From RHLJ01 sp965601955 (GTDB taxonomy: Bacteria; Bacteroidota; Rhodothermia; Balneolales; Balneolaceae), in the NCBI GenBank assembly GCA_965601955.1, contig OZ271855.1, positions 1,178,001 through 1,242,000 of the forward strand: DNA of 64,000 nucleotides, read 5' to 3'. Below the pieces are notes generated by a model. The model had not been told where the DNA came from, did not search any database, and saw only the letters and a list, made by a program, of their open reading frames with translations. The position numbers were made by a program, and so were the translations under genes. Positions 42,860 to 51,348 of this stretch are shown here, piece by piece. Position 1 is the stretch's first letter, and each line of letters begins with the position of its first letter.

Positions 42860-44365
42860 ATGTTTAAAGAAAAACTTGACCATGAGAAGGTCAAAACTAT
42901 TCATCAGCCCAGAGAAAAAGCCCTGGAAAAATACCATAATTCCAAGGCTAAAGGCCTTTCTTCTACACTAAATGAATTTATCCCAACTGTAGAAAGACCC
43001 TGGGATAAGAAAAGAGCGGCACATGTAATCAGAAGGCTGTCTTTTGGACTCCATTATAATGACCTGGATAGTGCTTTATCTATGACTCCATCTCAATTCA
43101 TTGATTCATTCATTGATGGAGCGATTAATGCAGAAATGCCAGCTGCTCCGGAATGGGAGAATAAATATCCTCCCGGTTGGGGTGCCTCTGACGAAGAAGT
43201 AATACAATACTTTTCGGAGAATTTTGATCTGTACATTGAGTATCAAACGGAATGGACACAGCTTATGAAAGAGCATCCCTTTCGGGAAAAGATGGTTCTT
43301 TTTTGGCACAACCATTTTGTAACAGAAATTGGGAAGTATGAATTAGCTCCCTATGCCTACCGGCATTTTTCGATTCTCAGAAATAATACCCTTGGGAACT
43401 TTAAAGATTTTGTAAGGGAAATAGGCCTGGATCAGGCAATGCTCATTTACCTGGATGGGGTAGAAAACAGAGCCGAAAGCCCAAATGAAAATTACGCTCG
43501 TGAGTTACTGGAACTCTTCACAATGGGTATTGGAAACTATTCACAAACCGATATTGAAGAAATAGCGAGAGCTCTCACTGGTTACTGGGTTAACTACTTT
43601 GATTTTTCTGTGAGTTTTGTTCCCAGTATTCATGATGATGGAGAAAAGACCTTTTTTGGAAGGTCAGGGAACTACGGTTATGACGACGTTATCGATATCA
43701 TTTTTGAGGAGAGAGAACAGGAGATTGCTGAATACATTTGCACAAAGCTATATAAGTTTTTCGTTTATGAAACTCCGAGTGAAACCATCATCTCAGAGCT
43801 TGCCCAGTTATTTATTGACGAGAATTTTGAAATCGAGCCGGTAGTCCGAACCTTGCTAAAAAGCGAGCATTTTTTTGACGATGAGATTTTAGGGGCAATG
43901 ATAAAAAGCCCGATTGAACTTATGTTAGGGCTACAAATTGAAGTTGGGGAAGGCCTGAATGAGGATTTATTAAGCTGGCAGCCATGGCAATTGATGAATT
44001 TGGGACAATTCCTGTTCAGTCCTATAAATGTAGCCGGCTGGCCGGGTCATAGAGCATGGATTTCAACTACCACTCTTCCTTTTAGATGGCAGTATTCGGC
44101 AATCCATGCATATGCATTGAATCTGGATGTGGTTTCTATTGCAAAAGCTATGAGTGCTCCTAATGACCCCTATCAATTAGTCGAAGACATGGCTGAGTAT
44201 ATGCTTGCCGTCGACTTACCTCAGGCTGATAAGGATGCGTTACCGGGAGTGCTTCTGGGAGGGATTCCTGATTATGAATGGAATGTTGATGCAGGAGGAG
44301 CCCATTGGCGTATCCTGAATTTAATGTCACATATTCGTCAACTGCCAGCATACCAGCTTAAGTAA
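42860..44365 (+). CDS. DUF1800 family protein
   Basis: A 501-residue protein of the DUF1800 family: AAHVIRRLSFGLHYNDL near residue 52, then FWHNHFVTE, ENYARELLELFTMGIGNY with TQ/TDIEEIARALTGY, and a C-terminal VAGWPGHRAWIST. No signal peptide is visible, which is usual for the family although its DUF1501 partner is exported. The paired DUF1800-DUF1501 arrangement is common in Bacteroidota, Planctomycetes and Proteobacteria. The function is unknown; a role in handling or export of the partner has been suggested, which is inference. It lies 15 bases before DUF1501. Confidence 0.9.
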   Translation: MFKEKLDHEKVKTIHQPREKALEKYHNSKAKGLSSTLNEFIPTVERPWDKKRAAHVIRRLSFGLHYNDLDSALSMTPSQFIDSFIDGAINAEMPAAPEWENKYPPGWGASDEEVIQYFSENFDLYIEYQTEWTQLMKEHPFREKMVLFWHNHFVTEIGKYELAPYAYRHFSILRNNTLGNFKDFVREIGLDQAMLIYLDGVENRAESPNENYARELLELFTMGIGNYSQTDIEEIARALTGYWVNYFDFSVSFVPSIHDDGEKTFFGRSGNYGYDDVIDIIFEEREQEIAEYICTKLYKFFVYETPSETIISELAQLFIDENFEIEPVVRTLLKSEHFFDDEILGAMIKSPIELMLGLQIEVGEGLNEDLLSWQPWQLMNLGQFLFSPINVAGWPGHRAWISTTTLPFRWQYSAIHAYALNLDVVSIAKAMSAPNDPYQLVEDMAEYMLAVDLPQADKDALPGVLLGGIPDYEWNVDAGGAHWRILNLMSHIRQLPAYQLK

Positions 44366-44379
44366 AAGGGAGATGTGAA

Positions 44380-45990
44380 ATGAAACGAGTTAAAGGAAGC
44401 AAACTATCTGACGGCATTCATCACCACCACCATCATGACCTGTATAGCCGGCGCGACTTTATCAGAAAACTAGGCTTAGTTACTGCAGGTAGCTCATTTG
44501 TTTTGGGCAGTACTCCTGTACAAGCCCTCCAAAGTTCCTCCCTATTTAGAAAGTTAGCTGAACTGGAGACGAACAGAGTGCTTGTTTTAATCCAGTTAGA
44601 TGGAGGAAATGATGGGTTAAATACCATTGTGCCCATAGAGAATGATATTTATTACAATGCTAGGGAAGATCTTTCTATTTCAAAAAATAGCACGGTAAAG
44701 CTCACCGATACCGCTGGAATGCATCCTTCTATGTCACCTCTTGAAACCTTATGGAATGATGGAAAGATGGGGGTAATACAAAACGTTGGGTATCCCAACG
44801 GAGATTTATCCCATTTCAGGTCTACCGACATTTGGCTTACAGCAAGTGATCATGACGAGTACCTGCAAACAGGCTGGATGGGAAGGCATCTTGATCAGCA
44901 ATTTCCGGATTTTCAGGAAAACCCTACTGATCATCCTTTAGCAGTACAGATTGGTGGAGCTTCTTCTTTGCTATTCAAAGGTTTCCTGCTCGATATGGGT
45001 ATGACCCTCAATGATGTTGGTGTACTGGAATACCTATTAGAAAACGGGGAAATATACCCTACGGAAGGACTTCCGGATACCATTTATGGTGATGAGATGA
45101 GATACATGCGTATTTTAGCAAATAACTCGTTTCGGTATGCTGATTCTATTAAAACTTCCTATGACGCCAGTGCCAACCAGGTAGAATTTAATGATGAGGA
45201 GCTAGGGAGAAGTCTTTCTATTGTATCTCGATTAATAAAAGGAAATTTAGGTAGCAAGATATTCCTGGTTAGCCTTGGTGGTTTTGATACTCATGCAAAT
45301 CAGTTAGACGATCATACTGCACTTTTATCTGAGTTAAGCAATGCTGTGCGAGATTTTTATGATGACCTGAATGCCGAAGGGCGATCAGAAGAAGTTTTAA
45401 TAGCTACATTTTCAGAATTTGGAAGGCGGGTTCAAAAAAATGGTGCTGCAGGAACCGATCATGGTACCGCTGCTCCACTTATGGTTTTTGGGGATGGTGT
45501 TGAAGGCGGAATCATTGGATCTGACCCAAAACTAAATCAATCTGACTTGGATGAGTTTGGCAATATGGTTCATGAATATGACTTCAGGCAAATCTATGCT
45601 ACGCTGCTCAACGACTGGTTCCAGCTTGACGAATCCCAAACCGAAGAAACCATGGGAGGAAATTTCGAAAGGGTTCCTTTTATAAAAACAGGTGGTACAG
45701 TTTCAAACGAAAATGGCTCAAGCCCTTTCCGGTTTCAGTTGCAGCAAAACTATCCCAATCCCTTTAATCCTGAAACGATCATTTCTTTTACCCTTCAAAA
45801 TGCACAGCCTGTTAAGCTGGAGGTATATGATATTCAGGGCCGGGTAGTTCAAACTCTGGTAGAAGGAACAGTTTCAGCTGGTGAACATAGGGTCAGTTTC
45901 AATGCATCGAATTTGTCAAGCGGAACCTATTTATATCGTCTATATGCCGGGAAAGAGATACAAACCAAGAGTATGACGCTTATCAAATAG
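44380..45990 (+). CDS. DUF1501 protein with Tat signal and type IX sorting domain
   Basis: A 536-residue protein: a natural six-His run at residues 14-19, then a twin-arginine signal (SRRDFIRKLG at 23-32), a DUF1501 domain (sulfatase/alkaline-phosphatase-like, with LVLIQLDGGNDGLNT, GVIQNVGYP, GGFDTHANQ, FSEFGRR and GTDHGTA), and a C-terminal sorting domain from about 450 (QNYPNPFNPET, then YRLYAGKEIQTKSMTLIK). Folded export by Tat followed by type IX secretion to the cell surface is the likely route. The enzymatic activity is unknown. Confidence 0.9.
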   Translation: MKRVKGSKLSDGIHHHHHHDLYSRRDFIRKLGLVTAGSSFVLGSTPVQALQSSSLFRKLAELETNRVLVLIQLDGGNDGLNTIVPIENDIYYNAREDLSISKNSTVKLTDTAGMHPSMSPLETLWNDGKMGVIQNVGYPNGDLSHFRSTDIWLTASDHDEYLQTGWMGRHLDQQFPDFQENPTDHPLAVQIGGASSLLFKGFLLDMGMTLNDVGVLEYLLENGEIYPTEGLPDTIYGDEMRYMRILANNSFRYADSIKTSYDASANQVEFNDEELGRSLSIVSRLIKGNLGSKIFLVSLGGFDTHANQLDDHTALLSELSNAVRDFYDDLNAEGRSEEVLIATFSEFGRRVQKNGAAGTDHGTAAPLMVFGDGVEGGIIGSDPKLNQSDLDEFGNMVHEYDFRQIYATLLNDWFQLDESQTEETMGGNFERVPFIKTGGTVSNENGSSPFRFQLQQNYPNPFNPETIISFTLQNAQPVKLEVYDIQGRVVQTLVEGTVSAGEHRVSFNASNLSSGTYLYRLYAGKEIQTKSMTLIK

Positions 45991-46015
45991 CAGTCTATTC
46001 AGTGGCATTGTCTCC

Positions 46016-46336
46016 TTAGTCAACCCTTTGCCATCCAAGGTCCTCAGCTTTTTCCAGGAACTGTTTGTTTATCAATGCCTGGTAGCTTACCCCGGTTGGG
46101 CATGAGCAAGCCGAACAAGTTCCATGAAGAATTTCTCTTGAGTTGAGTACAGGGATTTGATTCTGCTTCAATTGAAATTCTGCATCTTCTAGGGATGCAA
46201 AATCAGGGGTAATACATTGACGTTCTGCATTCGCAATTCCTACCCAAACAGGTTCCTCCAGTTCCTGTTCATTCAGAAAACCGTCGCATCCTATGGCGAG
46301 TAAAAAAAGTGATAATGTGAAAACAAAGCGCTTCAT
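46016..46336 (-). CDS. Small cysteine-containing lipoprotein of unknown function
   Basis: A 106-residue lipoprotein with a signal MKRFVFTLSLFLLAIG and an acylated Cys17 in AIGCDG. The mature part has a central Cys (ERQCITPDF) and a cluster HGTCSACSCPTG near residue 90. The three close Cys may bind metal or form disulfides; no family was recognised. It is convergent with the DUF1501 gene and 39 bases from the OsmC gene. Confidence 0.7.
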   Translation of the reverse strand: MKRFVFTLSLFLLAIGCDGFLNEQELEEPVWVGIANAERQCITPDFASLEDAEFQLKQNQIPVLNSREILHGTCSACSCPTGVSYQALINKQFLEKAEDLGWQRVD

Positions 46337-46375
46337 AGATCAAAGTGTTTTGCAGCTAACGAGAGCGCATACATA

Positions 46376-46828
46376 TTATTTGTAGTCTATTGTACTTTCT
46401 ATCCTGACGTCATTTAAAAGTGTACGATGAACAGGGCACTTTTTCGAAATCTCGAGCAACTTGTCTAATTGTTCCTTGCTAAGCTCACCTTTGATAATGA
46501 TTTCCTTTTCAATCACATCTATCTTTGAGGAAGGGTCTTCACAGCTTTTGCAATCCTCTACGTGGCTCTTATTATGGCGCAGTTCCACAAACATATCGCC
46601 TACTTCCCAGCTTTTTCGCTGAGCATACATTTTTACTGTCATAACAGTACATGTTCCAAGCGACATCAACAATAAATCATAAGGATCGGGTCCAAGATTT
46701 TTCCCTCCTTCTACTTCGATAGGTTCGTCCGAAATGAGTTCGTGCTCACCGGCTGTAAGGGTTGTTTTGAAAGGTTCATTTTCTGGCAAATGAACATGAA
46801 CGATTTTCTGAGGAGCTTGCTCTTCCAT
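46376..46828 (-). CDS. OsmC/Ohr family protein
   Basis: About 150 residues from the ATG at 46828, chosen over the upstream in-frame ATG because the family starts near MEEQAP. Family members are Cys-dependent peroxidases that protect against organic or hydrogen peroxide. The two Cys motifs are visible as MSLGTCTVMTVKMYA (peroxidatic Cys) and KKCPVHRTLLND (resolving Cys). A Cys pair HVEDCKSCEDP lies between them, unlike classical Ohr. It is divergent from the LpxH-like gene, with palindromic DNA between. Confidence 0.88.
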   Translation of the reverse strand: MEEQAPQKIVHVHLPENEPFKTTLTAGEHELISDEPIEVEGGKNLGPDPYDLLLMSLGTCTVMTVKMYAQRKSWEVGDMFVELRHNKSHVEDCKSCEDPSSKIDVIEKEIIIKGELSKEQLDKLLEISKKCPVHRTLLNDVRIESTIDYK

Positions 46829-46895
46829 GATTCCTAAATTGATTAACAGCTTCAAAGTACTCCAAAATCTGTAAAGAGAAAGAAATGAATTGAGG

Positions 46896-46939
46896 GATAA
46901 GGTTACGATTCCATAACCTTATCGTTACCTAAAAGTAAC
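46896..46939. promoter_or_regulatory. Adjacent inverted repeats in the divergent OsmC/LpxH gap
   Basis: GATAAGGTTA and TAACCTTATC form a perfect 10-bp inverted repeat (46896-46923) with an 8-base centre. GTTAC and GTAAC (46924-46939) form a second dyad directly after. GGTAAC recurs at about 46955-46960. Repeated GTTAC half-sites between divergent promoters are typical of an operator. A role in controlling the OsmC peroxidase is a guess. Confidence 0.5.
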
Positions 46940-47003
46940 ATGTAAGCCATTCTATGGTAACAAGAAAACGAGAAGTTTGTAAATAAATCATCTTTTACAG
47001 GCT

Positions 47004-47819
47004 ATGAAAAGATCCCTTGATACAGTAGTGATCTCGGATGTTCATCTGGGCACTGTTGGTTGTCACGCCATTGAACTCGTCCATTATCTTAATTCAATTG
47101 AACCAAAACGTGTAATCCTCAACGGGGATTTTATTGATATGTGGCAGTTCAAAAAGTATTACTGGCCGGAAGCTCATATGCATGTAATTCGCACTCTTAT
47201 AACCATGATGACAAATGGAGTAGATATTTACTATTTAACTGGGAATCATGATGAGACCCTTCGCAAAGTCTCCAGCCTTCAGTTAGGACCCCTGTTTATT
47301 CTCGATAAACTGGTCCTTGAGCTAAACGGTGAAAAAGTGTGGTTCTTTCATGGTGATATCTTTGATGTAACTATGAAGTATTCAAAATGGCTGGCCAAAC
47401 TAGGGGGGAAAGGATACGAGCTCCTAATTCTTCTGAATCGATGGGTCAATAAAATCTCTCAAAAATTAGGCTATGGTAAGCTCTCTCTCTCAAAAAAGAT
47501 AAAAGACAGCGTTAAAACAGCAGTTAATTTCATTGATGATTTTGAAGTGACTGCAATGGAGCTAGCCATTGATGAGGGATATGATTACGTGGTTTGCGGC
47601 CACATACATCAACCCAAAATCCGTGGGTATGAGAATGAGAAGGGTTCAGTAATCTATTTGAATTCAGGTGACTGGATCGAAAACCTAACCTGCCTCGAAT
47701 ATGATGGTGATGAATGGAGCCTTTATCGATATGAGGAAGATACTGTGCTACAGGAAAGTCCGCGGGTAACGCAGCTTATTCAACGTCATACCAATGATGC
47801 AAAAGTAATGATCGGATGA
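47004..47819 (+). CDS. Metallophosphoesterase, UDP-2,3-diacylglucosamine diphosphatase-like
   Basis: A 271-residue calcineurin-type phosphoesterase of the LpxH-like group. The metal motifs are all present: DVHLG (residues 10-14), NGDFIDMW, GNHD, FHGDIFD and CGHIHQP. LpxH cleaves UDP-diacylglucosamine to lipid X and UMP in lipid A synthesis; many Bacteroidota have such soluble or membrane-associated versions. Without other lipid A genes nearby the assignment is to family only. The stop overlaps the next glycosyltransferase by four bases. Confidence 0.87.
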   Translation: MKRSLDTVVISDVHLGTVGCHAIELVHYLNSIEPKRVILNGDFIDMWQFKKYYWPEAHMHVIRTLITMMTNGVDIYYLTGNHDETLRKVSSLQLGPLFILDKLVLELNGEKVWFFHGDIFDVTMKYSKWLAKLGGKGYELLILLNRWVNKISQKLGYGKLSLSKKIKDSVKTAVNFIDDFEVTAMELAIDEGYDYVVCGHIHQPKIRGYENEKGSVIYLNSGDWIENLTCLEYDGDEWSLYRYEEDTVLQESPRVTQLIQRHTNDAKVMIG

Positions 47820-48823
47820 AAATACTTTACGGAGTACAAGGAACCGGACATGGCCATATAAGCAGGGCAAGAGTAGTGCTTCCCAAACTGCGTGAGTTTG
47901 CAGAGGTGGATGTGCTTATTAGCGGATATAACTTCCATATGGATTTGGATGGAGAAATAGCTTACAAAGCTAGAGGGATAAGCCTCACCTATGACAGTAA
48001 GGGAAGTGTCGATTTTTTGGAAACAGCACTTAATCTAAAGCCCGTTAAATTCATACAGGATATCCAGTCTGTTCCCCTTGAAGAGTATGATTTTGTAGTG
48101 AATGATTTTGAGCCGGTTACAGCCTGGGCTGCTCAAACAGCAGGAGTTAATTGTGTAGGTATAAGTCACCAGGCTGCGTTTATGTCACCGAATGTTCCTC
48201 GCCCTAAAAAAAGGTCATTGATGGCAGAAGGGGTGATGAAACACTTTGCACCATTTTCAGTTCCTGTAGGATCTCACTATTTACGGTATGATGATTTCAT
48301 CGAGCCCCCCATTATCAGGAAGCAAATCAAAGAATTAAATCCGTATCAGAGCGATCATATTACGGTGTATCTTCCTGCTTTTGATCATGAAACGCTATGC
48401 TCTGTGTTTAACCATGTGAAAGAAGTTCAATGGCATATTTTTTCACCGACATGTGAACAAGCTTATGAAAAAGGAAATGTGCGAATACAACCTATCGGGA
48501 AAGATACCTTTTTAAAAAGCTTTGAAAGTTGTTTGGGAGTAGTTTCATCCACGGGATTTGAGACTACGTCAGAATCAATGTTCCTTGGCAAAAGGCTATT
48601 AACCATTCCTATTAGAAATCAATATGAACAACTATGCAATGCTGCTGCTCTTGAAAGGCTTGGGGGTACGGTAGTGTATAACATTGATGGAAGCTTCAAA
48701 AACAGAATAAGTGAATGGATTCAGCATGGAGAAGCACTGGAGTTGCCGGAAATTTCTGACGAAGATGTGTTGGTTCACAAAATCCTTACTGCCGGAATAG
48801 GAGAAGAGGTCTTGTTTTCTTGA
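47816..48823 (+). CDS. MurG-like GT-B glycosyltransferase family protein
   Basis: A 335-residue GT-B fold glycosyltransferase: YGVQGTGHGHISRA with the glycine-rich loop near the N-terminus, FVVNDFEPVTAW for the end of the N-lobe, and GVVSSTGFETTSESMFLGKR in the C-lobe where the nucleotide sugar binds. The C-terminal lobe is similar to the MGT/MurG group. The four-base overlap (ATGA) with the LpxH-like gene suggests a lipid-linked sugar substrate. The acceptor is unknown. Confidence 0.82.
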   Translation: MKILYGVQGTGHGHISRARVVLPKLREFAEVDVLISGYNFHMDLDGEIAYKARGISLTYDSKGSVDFLETALNLKPVKFIQDIQSVPLEEYDFVVNDFEPVTAWAAQTAGVNCVGISHQAAFMSPNVPRPKKRSLMAEGVMKHFAPFSVPVGSHYLRYDDFIEPPIIRKQIKELNPYQSDHITVYLPAFDHETLCSVFNHVKEVQWHIFSPTCEQAYEKGNVRIQPIGKDTFLKSFESCLGVVSSTGFETTSESMFLGKRLLTIPIRNQYEQLCNAAALERLGGTVVYNIDGSFKNRISEWIQHGEALELPEISDEDVLVHKILTAGIGEEVLFS

Positions 48824-48904
48824 AGTAAGAGTAAAGAATAAAGAGTTACGAAGTAAAGTAATTACCTTCTTCCTTCTTTGTTCCTTGTTGAATATTCTTA
48901 CTTC

Positions 48905-49429
48905 TTAGAGGTACCGTTCGTTCATAATTGAAACATGATGAGCTACATGTCCGGCGATAATGAAAGCTAGCGCCCTGACTGTTACGTCCATTCCACTAGC
49001 ATTGCCTTTACTGGAGATCATTTCTTTAGTCATACTATCGAAAAGATGGATGGTAGAAACCCTTACAGCCAGGAATTCATTAGCTAGATTACTTAGTGCC
49101 CTGCTGTTATAATTATTCCCAGTCATATATACTTCTTGATCCATTCCCGGTAAGGATTGTTCATCGCCTCTGCTTATGGCAAAAGCCCGGTAGCTGAATA
49201 AACGTTCTGCCTCAATCATATGCCCAAAAACTTCTTTAATAGTCCATTTGTCTGGAGCATATTTGAAATAGGCTTTATCTCCAGGGATGGAATTGGCCAG
49301 CGTAAATACATTATGCATTTGCTCACTCAAGGTATGAATGATATTTCCCTTCCTGACCAGGCTTACATAGGTGGAGTAAAAATGTGCGTATTCAGAGGAA
49401 TCAGGATATTCATCTTCCCAAATTTCCAT
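48905..49429 (-). CDS. DinB-family protein
   Basis: A 174-residue four-helix-bundle DinB superfamily protein. Candidate metal ligands are the His in VFGHMIEAE and the His residues in IAGHVAHHVSIMN near the C-terminus. Members are thiol-dependent or metal-dependent transferases, some activated under stress; the substrate of this one is unknown. It has no operon partner on either side. The 81-base gap before the convergent glycosyltransferase is AT-rich. Confidence 0.82.
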   Translation of the reverse strand: MEIWEDEYPDSSEYAHFYSTYVSLVRKGNIIHTLSEQMHNVFTLANSIPGDKAYFKYAPDKWTIKEVFGHMIEAERLFSYRAFAISRGDEQSLPGMDQEVYMTGNNYNSRALSNLANEFLAVRVSTIHLFDSMTKEMISSKGNASGMDVTVRALAFIIAGHVAHHVSIMNERYL

Positions 49430-49482
49430 GGATCAAAAATTAATTCAATTACAGGGGATAAAATAGAACTCAGCAACTAGTT

Positions 49483-50277
49483 TCAAAACTGAAACTTTGG
49501 GCAAAACTCTTTTAATGGTAACCCATCTCTGGAATTTCCATTTTCATTGTCCTCTCTAAATAGTTCAATTTCATAAGAAATGTACTCCGGGTTATTGTAG
49601 CGCTTTTGGAAATATACCTTTTTACCTCCCAGTGTTCGGGAACACCTTTTTATCTCTAAAAGCGGTGCTCCAGTTTTTAAATCAAGATGTTTTGCGATTC
49701 CATTATCCGCTCCAATTGCACTTATTGAATACCTTCCAGCTTTAATTGGGATATCATAAACATCTTCAAGTATTTCGTATATCGTCCTGGTTTGTAAATC
49801 CTGATCTAGTAAAAGGTGGCCATAACTGGTTGACATCCAGGTGATATCAAAAGCTACGGGAATTTCATTTGCATATCGGATACGCTCCAATTTCATGAGA
49901 GGTTTTTCAGTAGGGATTTCAAGGATTGGGTTTACATGTTCATTTCCTGGTACTTTGGAAAAGGAGATAAGCTTTGATGAACTTTCAAGCCCGGCCTTTC
50001 GCATGTCTTCAGAAAAATCGGTGAGCTGTACAAGGTTTGGCGAAGGCAGTTCGTCTCTTACAAAAGCTCCCAGCCCCTGTTTTTTAAATATCAGCCCTTC
50101 TTTTTGTAATGAGTCGAGAGCTTGTCGTACTGTTATTCTGCTCACTTTGAAATAGTCACATAATCTTTTCTCAGAAGGTAGTTTGTCTCCGGGTAAGAAT
50201 TCCTCCTTGAGAATCTCTTCTCTCAAATGATCAGCAATTTGAAGGTATCTTGGGGCCGTCTGGTAATTCAAACTCAT
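49483..50277 (-). CDS. GntR/HutC-family regulator with UTRA domain
   Basis: A 264-residue transcriptional regulator with an N-terminal GntR winged helix (LREEILKEEFLPGDKLPSE and RLCDYFKVSRITVRQALDSL) and a C-terminal UTRA ligand-binding domain of the HutC type (VQLTDFSEDMRKAGLESSS, then YHDIP-like strand YDIPIKAGRYSISA). It is divergent from the sulfur module, with a dyad at 50323-50336 between them that resembles HutC-type sites. It is a likely local repressor. The ligand is unknown; a sulfur compound is a guess from position. Confidence 0.9.
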   Translation of the reverse strand: MSLNYQTAPRYLQIADHLREEILKEEFLPGDKLPSEKRLCDYFKVSRITVRQALDSLQKEGLIFKKQGLGAFVRDELPSPNLVQLTDFSEDMRKAGLESSSKLISFSKVPGNEHVNPILEIPTEKPLMKLERIRYANEIPVAFDITWMSTSYGHLLLDQDLQTRTIYEILEDVYDIPIKAGRYSISAIGADNGIAKHLDLKTGAPLLEIKRCSRTLGGKKVYFQKRYNNPEYISYEIELFREDNENGNSRDGLPLKEFCPKFQF

Positions 50278-50322
50278 TTACTTGTTATGACATGTTGGTA
50301 CAAGTATAGGCATCTTCATATT

Positions 50323-50336
50323 CTTGGTCAACCAAG
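50323..50336. promoter_or_regulatory. Candidate GntR-type operator dyad
   Basis: CTTGGTCAACCAAG is a dyad with arms CTTGGT and ACCAAG around two bases. The TGGT/ACCA arms fit HutC-subfamily sites, whose consensus for DasR-like members contains TGGTCTAGACCA. A weaker related element, TTGGTACAAG, is at about 50295-50304, and ACTTGT/ACAAGT arms bracket it. The sites lie between the GntR gene and the sulfur module. Confidence 0.55.
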
Positions 50337-50349
50337 TTAAAAGTGAGAT

Positions 50350-50913
50350 ATGTTAGAATTGATAACACAACCGATGCCGTGGTTTATTGCAGGTCCTCTT
50401 ATAGGATTGATGATTCCTTTAATTCTGATAATAGGTAATAAAACATTTGGGATATCTTCCAGCTTCCAACATGTTTGTGCAGCTGTTCTGCCAAACCGTT
50501 TTCCATACTTCAACTACGATTGGAAAACTACCGGGAAATGGCACCTCCAACTGGTTCTTGGGGTTCTGATAGGCGGTTATCTGGCTTCTTTTTTATCTCC
50601 TGAAAACTATGTTATTGATTTATCCCCGAATACAATTTCCAGGCTACAAGAATTGGGAATTACCAGTTTTAGCGGTTTTGTACCAGAGGAACTATTTAAC
50701 TGGAAGAATTTGGCTTCTCCTGAAGGAGTTATCATGTTGATTTTCGGAGGGTTTTTAATTGGGTTCGGAACAAGGTATGCATCAGGGTGTACTTCAGGCC
50801 ATGCTATTACAGGTTTGGCTACCCTTCAAAAGGCCTCATTAATTGCAGTTATTGGGTTTTTCATTGGAGGGCTAATTTCAACCTATTTCTTACTACCAAT
50901 CATTTTAAACTGA
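50350..50913 (+). CDS. YeeE/YedE-family thiosulfate/sulfur-compound permease, N-terminal half protein
   Basis: A 187-residue membrane protein with about five helices. The family motif GCTSGHAITGLA is near residue 145. YeeE/YedE proteins bring thiosulfate or other sulfur compounds into the cell; longer family members contain two homologous halves, and here they are separate. The next gene is in the same reading frame after one TGA and two codons. It starts the sulfur module with the MBL-rhodanese and TauE genes downstream. Confidence 0.87.
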   Translation: MLELITQPMPWFIAGPLIGLMIPLILIIGNKTFGISSSFQHVCAAVLPNRFPYFNYDWKTTGKWHLQLVLGVLIGGYLASFLSPENYVIDLSPNTISRLQELGITSFSGFVPEELFNWKNLASPEGVIMLIFGGFLIGFGTRYASGCTSGHAITGLATLQKASLIAVIGFFIGGLISTYFLLPIILN

Positions 50914-50919
50914 ACTAAC

Positions 50920-51327
50920 ATGAGATTTATCATAGCAGGAATACTCTTTGGTTTTATACTTATTAAGTCTGAAGTGGCATCCTGGTTTAGAATTCAGGAG
51001 ATGTTCCTTTTTGATTCTATCCATATGTATGGCGTGATTGGTAGCGCTGTATTAGTAGGATTTATCTCAACAAGACTGATTAAGCGGTTTAAGATAAAAG
51101 ATCTCTCTGGTAACGATATCCAGATCAAAACTAAAGATAATTCTCTGACAACTCGGTATATTATTGGCGGTTCAATTTTCGGATTGGGTTGGGCAATAGT
51201 TGGTGCTTGTCCGGGTCCTTTATACTCTTTAATAGGATTCGGATATACAATATTCATCATACCTTTGGTTGCCGCAATCATAGGTGCAGGGGTATACGGA
51301 ATATTACATACTAAACTTCCACATTAA
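50920..51327 (+). CDS. YeeE/YedE-family permease, C-terminal half protein
   Basis: A 135-residue membrane protein matching the second half of YeeE/YedE permeases: FGLGWAIVGACPGPLYSLIGFG holds the second conserved Cys motif. It has its own ATG 6 bases after the previous stop, in the same frame. ATGAGATTTATC gives a regular hydrophobic start. The halves should assemble in the membrane. The ribosome binding site is poor, so translation may depend on reinitiation after the first half. Confidence 0.87.
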   Translation: MRFIIAGILFGFILIKSEVASWFRIQEMFLFDSIHMYGVIGSAVLVGFISTRLIKRFKIKDLSGNDIQIKTKDNSLTTRYIIGGSIFGLGWAIVGACPGPLYSLIGFGYTIFIIPLVAAIIGAGVYGILHTKLPH

Positions 51328-51348
51328 GAATGATATAAGAACAGAAAT

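Noticed and set aside
44419..44436. Six-His run as a possible cloning-vector artefact
   Set aside because: Codons alternate CAT and CAC, the flanking sequence is a normal gene start with a Tat signal, and no vector sequence surrounds it.
50914..50919. In-frame stop between YeeE/YedE halves as a sequencing error or pseudogene
   Set aside because: Each half has its own ATG and complete Cys motif, and separate-half forms are known in the family; kept as two genes with the oddity recorded.
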